Assembly (NCBI RefSeq): GCF_028066395.1
Contig: NZ_JALCBM010000045.1
Location: 1 to 39,069 of the forward strand
Direction of reading: 5' to 3'
DNA: 39,069 bases
DNA from: Ruegeria sp.
Lineage (GTDB): Bacteria > Pseudomonadota > Alphaproteobacteria > Rhodobacterales > Rhodobacteraceae
Within the stretch, counting starts at the first letter, position 1. Each line of letters begins with the position of its first letter. Positions 28,339-37,234 of this stretch are shown here, one piece after another. Position numbers and translations under genes: made by a program. Under the pieces are notes generated by a model, which was not told the DNA's origin, did no database searches, and worked only from the letters and a program-made list of their open reading frames with translations.

Positions 28339-29151
28339 ATGAAAGAACATCGTGGCCGTCTGACCAAGGACGGTATCCGTATCTATGAACAGGGTGACTT
28401 TGCCGGCATGCACGCGGCAGGGGCCTTGGCCGCGCGGATATTGGACGATATTGCGGAACATGTTTTCCCCGGCCAGACCACCGGCGCGATCGACGGCATC
28501 ATCACCCGGATGGTCGAAGATGCGGGCGCGACCTCGGCCACCATCGGCTACAAGGGTTATCAGCACGCCAGCTGCATCAGCGTCAATCACGTGGTCTGCC
28601 ACGGCATTCCCGGTGACAAAAAGCTGAAGGATGGCGATATCCTGAATATCGATGTCACGGTTATCGTTGACGGCTGGTTCGGCGACACCTCGCGCATGTA
28701 TGTGGCAGGCAAACTGCCCCGCAAGGCCGAGCGGCTGATCCAGGTGACCCATGACGCCCTGTTCAAGGGCATTGAGATGGTCAAGCCGGGCAACACGTTC
28801 GGCGATATCGGCCACGCAATTCAGGCCTATGTCGAGGCCCACCGGATGAGCGTCGTGCGCGATTTCTGCGGCCACGGGCTGGGCCGGGTGTTTCACGCGC
28901 CGCCGAACGTGCTGCATTATGGCCGTCCGGGCACCGGCGCGGTTCTGGAAGAGGGCATGTTCTTTACCATCGAACCGATGGTCAATCTGGGCCGTCCCGA
29001 AACCAAGACGCTGGCCGATGACTGGACCGCCGTGACCCGCGACAAATCGCTGTCGGCACAGTTCGAACATTCGGTGGGTGTGACGGCGGACGGGGTCGAG
29101 ATCTTTACCCTGTCACCGGGCGGGATGTTCCACCCGACCTATTCGTCCTGA
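28339..29151 (+). CDS. map: Type I methionyl aminopeptidase
   Basis: GYKGYQHASCISVNHVVCHGIPGDKKLKDGDILNIDVTVIVDGWFGDTSRMYVAGK...FCGHGLGRVFHAPPNVLHYGRPGTGAVLEEGMFFTIEPMVNLG. Confidence 0.97.
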   Translation: MKEHRGRLTKDGIRIYEQGDFAGMHAAGALAARILDDIAEHVFPGQTTGAIDGIITRMVEDAGATSATIGYKGYQHASCISVNHVVCHGIPGDKKLKDGDILNIDVTVIVDGWFGDTSRMYVAGKLPRKAERLIQVTHDALFKGIEMVKPGNTFGDIGHAIQAYVEAHRMSVVRDFCGHGLGRVFHAPPNVLHYGRPGTGAVLEEGMFFTIEPMVNLGRPETKTLADDWTAVTRDKSLSAQFEHSVGVTADGVEIFTLSPGGMFHPTYSS

Positions 29152-29318
29152 TCGGCAGCCTGTTCGCGCCAGAGCTTCAGCAGCATCGTCTCATCCCTCC
29201 AAGGTATGATCGCGTCATGGATGAAGACGGGCGCGCGCATGGGTTTGGGCTCGGGGCCGGTGGTGGCATCCGTGTCCTGTGAAAAAGCCCAGATCGGAGG
29301 GGTCAGTGCGCGGTCCAT
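29139..29318 (-). CDS. Candidate 59-aa small protein, last gene of the oxidoreductase-rsmD-HAD run (not in the supplied ORF track)
   Basis: MDRALTPPIWAFSQDTDATTGPEPKPMRAPVFIHDAIIPWRDETMLLKLWREQAADQDE*; starts 24 nt after the HAD stop; GC-biased third positions; overlaps the 3' end of map by 13 nt. Confidence 0.5.
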   Translation of the reverse strand: MDRALTPPIWAFSQDTDATTGPEPKPMRAPVFIHDAIIPWRDETMLLKLWREQAADQDE

Positions 29319-29342
29319 GCCCTGGATACTAGCACGGTCGGA

Positions 29343-29978
29343 TCAGATTCCCAAAAGCGCAGGCACATCTGACATATCTGTGAAAATCTCGGCCCCGAGG
29401 TCGGCCAGTTTCTCGCCACCCCCATGCGGAGCGTAGGCCAGACAGCGCATGCCAGCGCGCATCGCGGCGCTCACGCCGCTGTGGCTGTCTTCGATCACTA
29501 CGGCTGAGGACGCGCCGAACCGCGCGGCAGCCATCTGGAACATCTTCGGGTCAGGTTTGGCGGTGCCCAGCACATGCGCCGAGAACATCGCATCGCTGAA
29601 CCGGTCCCACAGCCCGTTCTGGCCCAGTGTGATCCTCATCTTGTCCGGGCTACCGTTTGAGGCGACGCAGCAGGGTATGGCTGCGGCATCCAGCGCCTTA
29701 AGCAGTGCAGGTATCCCATCCACCAAAGGCACCCCGGCCTTCAGCCGCGCATAGGTTTCGGCGTAGATTTCATCGACCCAATCACCGGGCACAGCCGCGC
29801 CCAATGCGATAACCTTGTCCCGAACCGCCGCCATAGTGCCGCCAACAAACAACGCCATGCAGTCGTGCAGCGACAGGGTCAGCCCATAGCGCGCAAGATT
29901 GTCGGCGACCACCTGGTTCGAGATGACCTCACTATCGACCAAAACACCGTCGCAATCGAAGATGACCAGATCATGCAT
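29343..29978 (-). CDS. HAD family hydrolase (phosphoglycolate phosphatase / beta-phosphoglucomutase-like)
   Basis: MHDLVIFDCDGVLVDSEVISNQV...CVASNGSPDKMRITL...KPDPKMFQMAAARFGASSAVVIEDSHSGVSAAMRAGM. Confidence 0.94.
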   Translation of the reverse strand: MHDLVIFDCDGVLVDSEVISNQVVADNLARYGLTLSLHDCMALFVGGTMAAVRDKVIALGAAVPGDWVDEIYAETYARLKAGVPLVDGIPALLKALDAAAIPCCVASNGSPDKMRITLGQNGLWDRFSDAMFSAHVLGTAKPDPKMFQMAAARFGASSAVVIEDSHSGVSAAMRAGMRCLAYAPHGGGEKLADLGAEIFTDMSDVPALLGI

Positions 29979-29990
29979 GCCGCGCTCCGT

Positions 29991-30551
29991 TCAGTCAGGA
30001 TTGCCACGCCACATCAAAGAGATATGCGTGTCGCCATATTTCCGGCTATCTTGCAGGGTGAAGCCCTCGGGCGCTTGCATAGGGGCATTTTCCTCCCACA
30101 CTACCAGCGCGTTATCGGCCAGCCAGCCGCCCGCGATGGCGGCGGCCAGCGCCTTTTGGCCCAGCGCCTTGCCATAAGGCGGATCGAGGAAGATAAGGTC
30201 ACAGGCCGGGCCGGGATTGTCCCCCAGCCGGGTCGCATCGCGGCGGATCAGGGTGGTTTGCCCGGCGCTGCGGGTCAGGTCGATATTCTTGCGGATCAGC
30301 CCCTGCGCCACGCGCCCGTCATCGACAAAGGTGACGTGGTCCGCGCCACGCGACAGCGCCTCAAGCCCCAGCGCGCCGGTGCCTGCGAACAGGTCCAGCA
30401 CGCGCAGCCCATCAAAATCGACCTGATGTGCCAGCACGTTGAACAGGCTTTCGCGCACCCGGTCGGTGGTGGGGCGCAGATGCGCACCCGCATCCCCTTT
30501 ACCGACCGAGGTCAGGGCACGGCCACGGAACGCTCCGGCAATGATCCTCAC
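29991..30551 (-). CDS. rsmD: 16S rRNA (guanine(966)-N(2))-methyltransferase
   Basis: MRIIAGAFRGRALTSVG...LRPTTDRVRESLFNVLAHQVDFDGLRVLDLFAGTGALGLEALSRGADHVTFVD...DLIFLDPPYGKAL. Confidence 0.95.
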   Translation of the reverse strand: MRIIAGAFRGRALTSVGKGDAGAHLRPTTDRVRESLFNVLAHQVDFDGLRVLDLFAGTGALGLEALSRGADHVTFVDDGRVAQGLIRKNIDLTRSAGQTTLIRRDATRLGDNPGPACDLIFLDPPYGKALGQKALAAAIAGGWLADNALVVWEENAPMQAPEGFTLQDSRKYGDTHISLMWRGNPD

Positions 30552-31759
30552 GCCTTGAGCAGCGGTTTCAGGTCCGCATCCGGGTCGGCCACCACGACGG
30601 GATCGGCGGTTTTACCGGAATCGATCAGACGTTTGCCGACCATATAGGCGCGCGGGTCGTTCATGGCGTCCACAGCGATCAGCTGGTCGCCTTTGTAATA
30701 CCAGAAAGAAACCGTCTGGCCCTCACCCTTGCGGGTCACCACGCGGTCATAGCCGGTGTTCAGCCCCGCGATCTGCAGTTTCACGTCATACTGATCCGAC
30801 CAGAACCACGGCGTCGCGGTGTAATCCTTGGCCGCGCCCAGCATATTCTGGGCCACGATCTCGGCCTGATCAATCGCGTTGGGGACACTTTCCAGACGGA
30901 TACGCCCATCCCCATGCGGGAAAGATGCGCAATCCCCCGCCGCCCAGATCGACGGGTCAGAGGTGCGGCCATGGGCGTCGGTCTTGATTCCGTTGTCCAG
31001 TTCCAACCCCGCCATCTCGGCCAGCGTGGTCGAGGGTACGATGCCCACACCAACCACAACGAAATCAACCGGCAATTCGGTGCCGTCGGTCAGAACGGCA
31101 CCGGTGACCTTGCCACCGTCTCCGATCAGACGATCCAGCCCGACGCCTTCGCGAATGTCAGCGCCGTATTCGCTGTGCAGCGCGCGGAAATAGTCGCTGG
31201 TCTCGGGGGCCGCGACCCTTTGCAGGATGCGGTCGGCCATCTCGACCAGGGTCACCTTGACCCCGCGCTTGGCACAGACCGCCGCAGCTTCAAGCCCGAT
31301 ATATCCACCGCCCACGATCAGCGCGCGCGCACCGTCTGTCACGCGGGGCTCCATGTCATCGATATGGGCCAGATCACGCACCACATGCACGCCGTCCAGA
31401 TCACCACCGATCGCCGCAGGCAGGTAACGCGGGTCCGACCCGGTGGTCAGGGCCAGTTCATCATAGGAAATGACCTCATCGCCCAGCGTCACCGTCTTGG
31501 CCTGCGGGTCGATGCCCGTCACGCGCTGACCCAGCCGCAGGGTGATGTTGTTCTCGGCATAAAAGCTCTCGGGGCGCAGGAACAGGCGTTCCAGCTCCAT
31601 CTCACCCAGCAGATACGCCTTGGACAGCGGTGGGCGCTGATAGGGCAGATGCGGCTCGGCCCCGATCAGGGTGATATCGCCCTCAAACCCGTCCTTGCGC
31701 AGCCTTGCCACCAGCGATGCACCGGCCTGTCCGGCACCGATCACGACGATATGGCTCAT
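30548..31759 (-). CDS. FAD-dependent NAD(P)H oxidoreductase (rubredoxin/ferredoxin reductase type)
   Basis: MSHIVVIGAGQAGASLVARLRKDGFEGDITLIGAEPHLPYQRPPLSKAYL...ALIVGGGYIGLEAAAVCAKRGVKVTLVE...IWAAGDCASFPH. Confidence 0.93.
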   Translation of the reverse strand: MSHIVVIGAGQAGASLVARLRKDGFEGDITLIGAEPHLPYQRPPLSKAYLLGEMELERLFLRPESFYAENNITLRLGQRVTGIDPQAKTVTLGDEVISYDELALTTGSDPRYLPAAIGGDLDGVHVVRDLAHIDDMEPRVTDGARALIVGGGYIGLEAAAVCAKRGVKVTLVEMADRILQRVAAPETSDYFRALHSEYGADIREGVGLDRLIGDGGKVTGAVLTDGTELPVDFVVVGVGIVPSTTLAEMAGLELDNGIKTDAHGRTSDPSIWAAGDCASFPHGDGRIRLESVPNAIDQAEIVAQNMLGAAKDYTATPWFWSDQYDVKLQIAGLNTGYDRVVTRKGEGQTVSFWYYKGDQLIAVDAMNDPRAYMVGKRLIDSGKTADPVVVADPDADLKPLLKA

Positions 31760-31858
31760 GTTTCCCTCACCCTGTCGAATTCCCCGTGGTTTCGTCCACG
31801 CGACCACCTATATTGCGACTAAGCCCGACTCTGCAAATCCAAACGACAGGAGCAAAAA

Positions 31859-32344
31859 ATGATTTCAACAGGTGATATGCTGCCCGACGCCACGCTGACC
31901 GTGATGGGCGCGGATGGCCCGGAAGAAGTGCGGGTTTCAGACAAGACCAAGGGCCGCAAAGTGGTGATCTTTGCCGTGCCCGGCGCGTTTACGCCGACCT
32001 GCCATTCGGCCCATGTGCCCAGCTTCATCCGCACCAAGGACCAGTTCGGCGCCAAGGGCGTGGACGAGATCATCTGCGTTTCCGTCAACGATCCTTTCGT
32101 GATGAAAGCCTGGGGCGAGACGACAGGCGCGTCCGATGCCGGCCTGACCATGCTGGCGGATGCTGCGTCCGAGTTCACCAAAGCCATCGGGATGGAGTTT
32201 GACGCCCCGCCCGCCGGTCTGCTTGCGCGGTCGAAACGCTATGCGATGCTGGTCGAGGACGGCAAGGTCGTGGCGCTTAACCTGGAAGAAAGCCCCGGCG
32301 CCTGTGAGATTTCGGCAGGCGAAGGGCTGCTTGAGGCGATCTGA
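31859..32344 (+). CDS. Peroxiredoxin (Prx5-like, AhpC/TSA-redoxin)
   Basis: GRKVVIFAVPGAFTPTCHSAHVPSFIRTKDQFGAKGVDEIICVSVNDPFVMKAWGE. Confidence 0.94.
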   Translation: MISTGDMLPDATLTVMGADGPEEVRVSDKTKGRKVVIFAVPGAFTPTCHSAHVPSFIRTKDQFGAKGVDEIICVSVNDPFVMKAWGETTGASDAGLTMLADAASEFTKAIGMEFDAPPAGLLARSKRYAMLVEDGKVVALNLEESPGACEISAGEGLLEAI

Positions 32345-32352
32345 TCCCATCC

Positions 32353-32380
32353 GGCCCCGGCCAGACCGGGGCCCGTATTT
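32353..32380 (+). terminator. Weak terminator-like hairpin after the Prx5-like gene
   Basis: GGCCCCGG-CCAGA-CCGGGGCC followed by CGTATTT. Confidence 0.5.
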
Positions 32381-32439
32381 AACTTGCTACAACGCCCCGA
32401 TGTGCGAATACTGAACACATACAACTGGGGAGTTTATTT

Positions 32440-32685
32440 ATGAAACTTAAGGCAATTTCACTAATTCTGGCCGGAGCGGGCGCACTGGCGGCCTGTGGCC
32501 CGGCCCCGACACCACAACAACAGGCCGCGCGCCAGCACGAGATCGCGTGCCTCAGCGGCACTTTGGGCGGCGCGCTGATCGGCGGGGCCATCGGCAACCA
32601 GTTCGGCGGCGGGTCCGGCAAGGCCATCCTGACGGCAGCAGGCGCTGCCACCGGTGGCTTTGAAGGCCAGAGATACGCGTGCTGA
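32440..32685 (+). CDS. Small lipoprotein with glycine-zipper motif
   Basis: Lipobox LAACG; LSGTLGGALIGGAIGNQFGGGSGKAILTAAGAATGGFEG (glycine zipper). Confidence 0.82.
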   Translation: MKLKAISLILAGAGALAACGPAPTPQQQAARQHEIACLSGTLGGALIGGAIGNQFGGGSGKAILTAAGAATGGFEGQRYAC

Positions 32686-32696
32686 GGGGGTCTGAG

Positions 32697-33044
32697 ATGA
32701 AACATACATTTGCATTTATCGCCGCCCTGACGCTGGCCAGCGCCGCCACTGGCGAAACCGTGGCCGAGCTGCACGAGGCCGAGTTGAAGGCGATCGACGC
32801 CAATAATGACGGGTTCCTGTCCAAAGACGAATTCAACGCCTTTTCCGACTATGCGTTTCAGGAAATGGACGACGACAAGAATGGCACGCTGGGTCAGGAT
32901 GAGACCAAGCCGTTTCTGGACATCAAACAGTTCCAATCAACCGACCGCAACGGCGACAGCCTGATTTCGCGGGCCGAATATGACGCGCAGATGAGCGCCG
33001 ATTTCGACGCCGCCGATCAGGACGGCAATGGTCAACTGGATTAG
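32697..33044 (+). CDS. Secreted EF-hand domain protein
   Basis: Signal MKHTFAFIAALTLASAATG; EF loops DANNDGFLSKDE, DDDKNGTLGQDE, DRNGDSLISRAE, partial DQDGNGQLD*. Confidence 0.85.
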   Translation: MKHTFAFIAALTLASAATGETVAELHEAELKAIDANNDGFLSKDEFNAFSDYAFQEMDDDKNGTLGQDETKPFLDIKQFQSTDRNGDSLISRAEYDAQMSADFDAADQDGNGQLD

Positions 33045-33059
33045 AGGTACAAGTGTGAG

Positions 33060-33368
33060 ATGATCAGATGGATCACATTCGGCGCGGTGGCCTTTCTGGC
33101 GGCATGTGACGTGCCGCAGGCCCCGGTGGTGACCGGCCCGGACGGGCAGCCGCGCATTCAGATCAACACCAGCGGGCTGACCTGCTACAACACCCGCTGT
33201 CTGGACATCGACCCGGCAGCGCGCAGCCTGCGGTCCATCGGCAACCGCACGATCAGCATTCCTGGCAATATCGACGTCAGCGACGGCACCGTAACAGTGG
33301 CCGAGTTTCAACAGATGGGAACCGCCGCGTTGCTGGCCGGTGGCGAAGGATCACCCGAGAATCGTTAG
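33060..33368 (+). CDS. Hypothetical small lipoprotein
   Basis: MIRWITFGAVAFLAACDVPQAP lipobox; 102 aa; co-directional 15 nt after the EF-hand gene. Confidence 0.65.
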   Translation: MIRWITFGAVAFLAACDVPQAPVVTGPDGQPRIQINTSGLTCYNTRCLDIDPAARSLRSIGNRTISIPGNIDVSDGTVTVAEFQQMGTAALLAGGEGSPENR

Positions 33369-33378
33369 CCCTTGCGGG

Positions 33379-33672
33379 TTAACACAGGCTGTCCATCTTG
33401 CGGGCCAGTTTGGCGTCCAGCGCCGACAGACCGCCCACGTCATGGGTGGACAGCACCACCTCGACCGTTCGGTAGACGTTGGACCATTCGGGGTGGTGGT
33501 TCCACTTTTCGGCAAAGATCGCCACTTGTGTCATCCAGCCGAATGCCTGGACGAAATTGTCGAAAATGAAGGTCTTGGTGATCGCATCGCGGTCCTCGAC
33601 CATGGTCCAGCCATTTCTGAACAGCGGGTCCAGCAGCGGGCCGCGGGTCTCGGTCGACAAAAGTTCGGTCAT
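33379..33672 (-). CDS. 4a-hydroxytetrahydrobiopterin dehydratase (pterin-4a-carbinolamine dehydratase)
   Basis: [64 protein letters not shown] (PCD signature). Confidence 0.92.
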   Translation of the reverse strand: MTELLSTETRGPLLDPLFRNGWTMVEDRDAITKTFIFDNFVQAFGWMTQVAIFAEKWNHHPEWSNVYRTVEVVLSTHDVGGLSALDAKLARKMDSLC

Positions 33673-34856
33673 TGCTGTTCCTCCGGGTTCGATTTTCTGA
33701 ACGGGCCGTAATCCGTCAGAATCTCGATCTCTTCTCCCACTGCGCGGGCCTCGGCGTCCAGATATTTCCGCACCGCATCCGCAAAGCCCGGATCGCCGAT
33801 CCAGTGCAGGCTGTGCGTGCGCGTGGGCAGATAACCGCGCGCCAGCTTGTGTTCACCCTGCGCCCCGGCTTCGACCCGGGCCAGACCTTCGGCAATGGCA
33901 AAGTCGATCGCCCTATAATAGCACAGTTCGAAATGCAGGCAGGCGTGATGCTCAGTACAGCCCCAATAGCGGCCAAACAGCGTTTCGCGCCCGATAAAGT
34001 TCAGCGCGCCCGCGATGGGGTTTCCATTCCGCTCGGCCAGAACCAGCGCCATGTCATCGGCCATCACCTCTTGCGCGATGTCGAAAAACTGCCGCGTCAG
34101 ATAGGGAGAGCCCCATTTCCGCGCGCCGGTGTCCTGATAGAACTGCCAGAACGCATCCCAATGCTCGGGCCGCAAATCGCTGCCGGTCAGCGTACGAATC
34201 TGGCCGCCGAACGCGTTGGCCTGCGCCCGTTCCTTGCGGATATTCTTGCGCTTGCGCGAGGACAGCGCGGCCAGAAATCCGTCGAAATCGGTGTAATTAT
34301 CGTTAAGCCAGTGAAACTGCTGCGACTGGCGCAGCAGCAGGCCCATCTGCTCGCCTGCTTGCGCCTCAGCCTCCGTGCAGAAGGTGGCATGCAGGGACGA
34401 GATGCGATTATCCGCCGCCAATTGCACCGCGCCCTGTACCAAGGCGGAGGTGCCGACGCCTTCATATCCGGGCCGCACCAGAAACCGCCGACCGGTGGCC
34501 GGGGTAAAGGGCACCGCAATCTGCAGCTTCGGGTAATACCGCCCGCCCGCGCTTTCATAGGCATGGGCCCAGCTGTGATCGAAGATATATTCGCCCTGAC
34601 TGTGCGATTTGGCATACATCGGCGCGGCAGCGATCAGCAGCCCGTCCAGATAAGCGGTCAGATATTGCGGCTGCCAGCCGGTGCCACGCCCGACCGAGCC
34701 GCTTTGTTCCAGCGCCAACAGGAACCGATGCGTCGTGAACGGGTCCAGAGGCCGCCCGCCATCCGCCACCTCGGGGCAGGCGCAACTGTCCCAGTCCGCA
34801 GCGGAAATCTGCGACAGCGACCCCAGAACCTGAACTTCGATTTGTGCCTGATCCAT
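33669..34856 (-). CDS. GNAT/FemAB-like N-acyltransferase (COG3146-type, peptidogalycan biosynthesis)
   Basis: [85 protein letters not shown]...[24 protein letters not shown]. Confidence 0.85.
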   Translation of the reverse strand: MDQAQIEVQVLGSLSQISAADWDSCACPEVADGGRPLDPFTTHRFLLALEQSGSVGRGTGWQPQYLTAYLDGLLIAAAPMYAKSHSQGEYIFDHSWAHAYESAGGRYYPKLQIAVPFTPATGRRFLVRPGYEGVGTSALVQGAVQLAADNRISSLHATFCTEAEAQAGEQMGLLLRQSQQFHWLNDNYTDFDGFLAALSSRKRKNIRKERAQANAFGGQIRTLTGSDLRPEHWDAFWQFYQDTGARKWGSPYLTRQFFDIAQEVMADDMALVLAERNGNPIAGALNFIGRETLFGRYWGCTEHHACLHFELCYYRAIDFAIAEGLARVEAGAQGEHKLARGYLPTRTHSLHWIGDPGFADAVRKYLDAEARAVGEEIEILTDYGPFRKSNPEEQQ

Positions 34857-34902
34857 ATCTCCTCCGGCCCCTTCCCATTATCTGTGATGGGGCGCGGTGG
34901 GT

Positions 34903-35670
34903 TCAACCCGGATGCGCGGCCAAATACCCTTCGAACGTCACATTGTCGGCGATCTTGCGGGCCTCGGCCTCTTGCTCGGGTGAGCGCACGGTCCAGCACA
35001 GGATCGGCACACCTTGCGCCTTCAGCTCGGCCACGCGGGGGCGGGACAGGTCCTGCACTTCATGGCTGATGAAGCTGGCACCGACCCGGTCGAAATCCGG
35101 TATCTCGCGCAGGTGGTCGCACACGTCCTGCGGCAAAAGTTCGACCTTTGGGACATAGGACCCCGTGACGATCCCGCGCGGCAGATGCGGGGCCAGACGG
35201 GCCAGTTCGGCCACGGAATTGGGGTTGAAGGACATTACCGCCGCCGGGCCATCATAGCCCTGTAACGCGCGGACCGTGTCGGCCTCTAGCGGGCCCACAC
35301 TCAGACCCATCGCGCCGTCCTGATCCTTGAGTTCGATCAACAGCGGCACCTTGCCCGCGACCATCTCCAGAACCTCATCCAGCGTGGGAATGCCGTCATC
35401 CGCATGCAGCAAGGTCATCGCCTGCGCCTGCGCCGAGGTGATCTGGCGGATCGGCCCCGCCTGCCCGGTCAAACGGGTCATGTCATAGTCGTGAAAGACC
35501 ATGGCCCGGTCATCCGAGGCCAGTTGCAGGTCGATCTCGATCCCATACCCGGCATCAATGGCCGCCTGCACAGCCGCCCGGCTGTTTTCCGGGCGTCCGT
35601 GGGTTTTGTCATGCAGCGCCCGATGTGTGATCGGGCGCTGCAAAAAAGCCTCTGGCAGGGGTGGTGTCAT
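34903..35670 (-). CDS. Glycerophosphodiester phosphodiesterase family protein
   Basis: ITHRALHDKTHGRPENSRAAVQAAIDAGYGIEIDLQLASDDRAMVFHDYDMTRLTGQAGPI (GDPD catalytic motifs). Confidence 0.92.
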   Translation of the reverse strand: MTPPLPEAFLQRPITHRALHDKTHGRPENSRAAVQAAIDAGYGIEIDLQLASDDRAMVFHDYDMTRLTGQAGPIRQITSAQAQAMTLLHADDGIPTLDEVLEMVAGKVPLLIELKDQDGAMGLSVGPLEADTVRALQGYDGPAAVMSFNPNSVAELARLAPHLPRGIVTGSYVPKVELLPQDVCDHLREIPDFDRVGASFISHEVQDLSRPRVAELKAQGVPILCWTVRSPEQEAEARKIADNVTFEGYLAAHPG

Positions 35671-36122
35671 TGAACCTCGAAGATACCTTCGATTTCGACA
35701 GCTACGCCCAGCGGCAGCGACGCGGCGCTGACGGCGGACCGGGAATGGCGACCGGCGTCGCCCAACGCCTCGACCAGGAAATCGGACGCACCGTTGATCA
35801 CCTGCGGCTGCGCGGTGAAATCAGCGGTCGAGTTCACGAAACCGGTCAGCTTGATCACCCGCACCAGCTTGTCGATGTCACCACCGCAGGCCGCCTTGAC
35901 CTGCGCCAGCAGGTTGATGGCACAGACCTTGGCCGCCGCCGCGCCCGCCTCGACATCCATGTCATCGCCCAGCTTGCCGGTGATCAGATCGTCAGCCTTG
36001 GAAATCTGGCCCGAGACATAAACGATATTGCCCATGCGCACGAAGGGCACATAGTTGGCCGCCGGGGCAGGGCCATCGGGCAAGGTTACGCCCAGGCTTT
36101 CCAGTTTTGCTGCGATGCTCAT
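35667..36122 (-). CDS. RidA family protein (YjgF/YER057c/UK114)
   Basis: MSIAAKLESLGVTLPDGPAPAANYVPFVRMGNIVYVSGQISKAD...VCAINLLAQVKAACGGDIDKLVRVIKLTGFVNS. Confidence 0.93.
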   Translation of the reverse strand: MSIAAKLESLGVTLPDGPAPAANYVPFVRMGNIVYVSGQISKADDLITGKLGDDMDVEAGAAAAKVCAINLLAQVKAACGGDIDKLVRVIKLTGFVNSTADFTAQPQVINGASDFLVEALGDAGRHSRSAVSAASLPLGVAVEIEGIFEVQ

Positions 36123-36406
36123 CAGTTCGTCCTCACCTAAAATTCGACTCGGGCGGACGCTATCCGGGATCACGTGTGTCGGAAAGGCGGAAACCGACAT
36201 TTCAGGGTCTGCAGTGCGTCTGGGCGCAAATTCTCTCATCCCCGGCGGTCGACCTTACAACTACTTTACCAGATTGTAATCGGCGGGTTAAACGCAAGGT
36301 GTTTCATTTCGGGTCCAAACCTTTTATGTGACATCAACTTGAGCCCTAAAAGTCCGGCCGTAACAGTATTGATTGAAAGCCAGCATATCCGAACTGGCGA
36401 TCTGGA

Positions 36407-37234
36407 GTGTCAAAGACCGTGTCGAGCAGAATCCGTTTCAAGACTTTCGCTATTCTGTCCCTTGTCGCGCTGTTGGGTGCCTGCGCCACGCAACCGCCCG
36501 AAGAGGCCGCCCGGGGCGAGGTTTTCGACCCCTACGAAAAAACCAACCGGGGCATTCACAAGTTCAATCTGGGCGTCGACCGGTTTCTGTTCCGCCCGGC
36601 CTCGAAAGGCTATGTGAAGATCGTGCCCGACCCGATGGTCACCAGCTTCAGCACCTTCGCCGAAAACCTGACCCTGCCGGGACAGGCGGTGGATTACCTG
36701 CTGCAGGGCAATCTCAAGCAATCGGGCAATGCGCTGTTGCGGTTCGCCATCAACATGACCGTGGGCGGCGCGGGCCTGTCCTCTCCTGCTGATGAGCTGA
36801 ACCTGCCGCCGGTCGATACCGATTTCGGCGAAACCCTGCATGTCTGGGGTTTTGGCGAAGGCGCCTATGTCGAACTGCCCTTCTACGGCCCCTCAACCAC
36901 CCGCGATGCGGTGGGGGTTGTGGTCAACCTGTTTTCCAACCCGATCAATTTCACCCCCACGCGCCCGGTGGACAACCTTGGTGTCTATGCCGAGATCGTG
37001 CGGCGCATGGGCGACCGGGGGCGGTTCTCGGACACGGTCGATTCGATTTTGTATGAAAGCGCCGACAGTTACGCGCAGGCCCGCCTGATCTATCTGCAAA
37101 ACCGCCGCTTTGAACTGGCACGGGACGATGAGGGTGCTTATCTGGGTCTGTATGACGACCCTTACGCCGATATCGGAACCGACCCTGTCAGGGACCCCTA
37201 TCTCGACCCCTACGAGGACCCCTATGCAGAATAA
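36407..37234 (+). CDS. mlaA: MlaA (VacJ) family outer-membrane lipoprotein with DPY-repeat C-terminus
   Basis: Lipobox LLGAC; FDPYEKTNRGIHKFNLGVDRFLFRPASKGYVKIVPDPM...NLKQSGNALLRFAINMTVGGAGLSSPAD...DFGETLHVWGFGEGAYVELPFYGPSTTRDAVG. Confidence 0.93.
   Translation: MSKTVSSRIRFKTFAILSLVALLGACATQPPEEAARGEVFDPYEKTNRGIHKFNLGVDRFLFRPASKGYVKIVPDPMVTSFSTFAENLTLPGQAVDYLLQGNLKQSGNALLRFAINMTVGGAGLSSPADELNLPPVDTDFGETLHVWGFGEGAYVELPFYGPSTTRDAVGVVVNLFSNPINFTPTRPVDNLGVYAEIVRRMGDRGRFSDTVDSILYESADSYAQARLIYLQNRRFELARDDEGAYLGLYDDPYADIGTDPVRDPYLDPYEDPYAE

Noticed and set aside
33672-35069. 465-aa plus-strand ORF opposite the FemAB-like gene
   Set aside because: Shadow ORF of two well-supported minus-strand genes.
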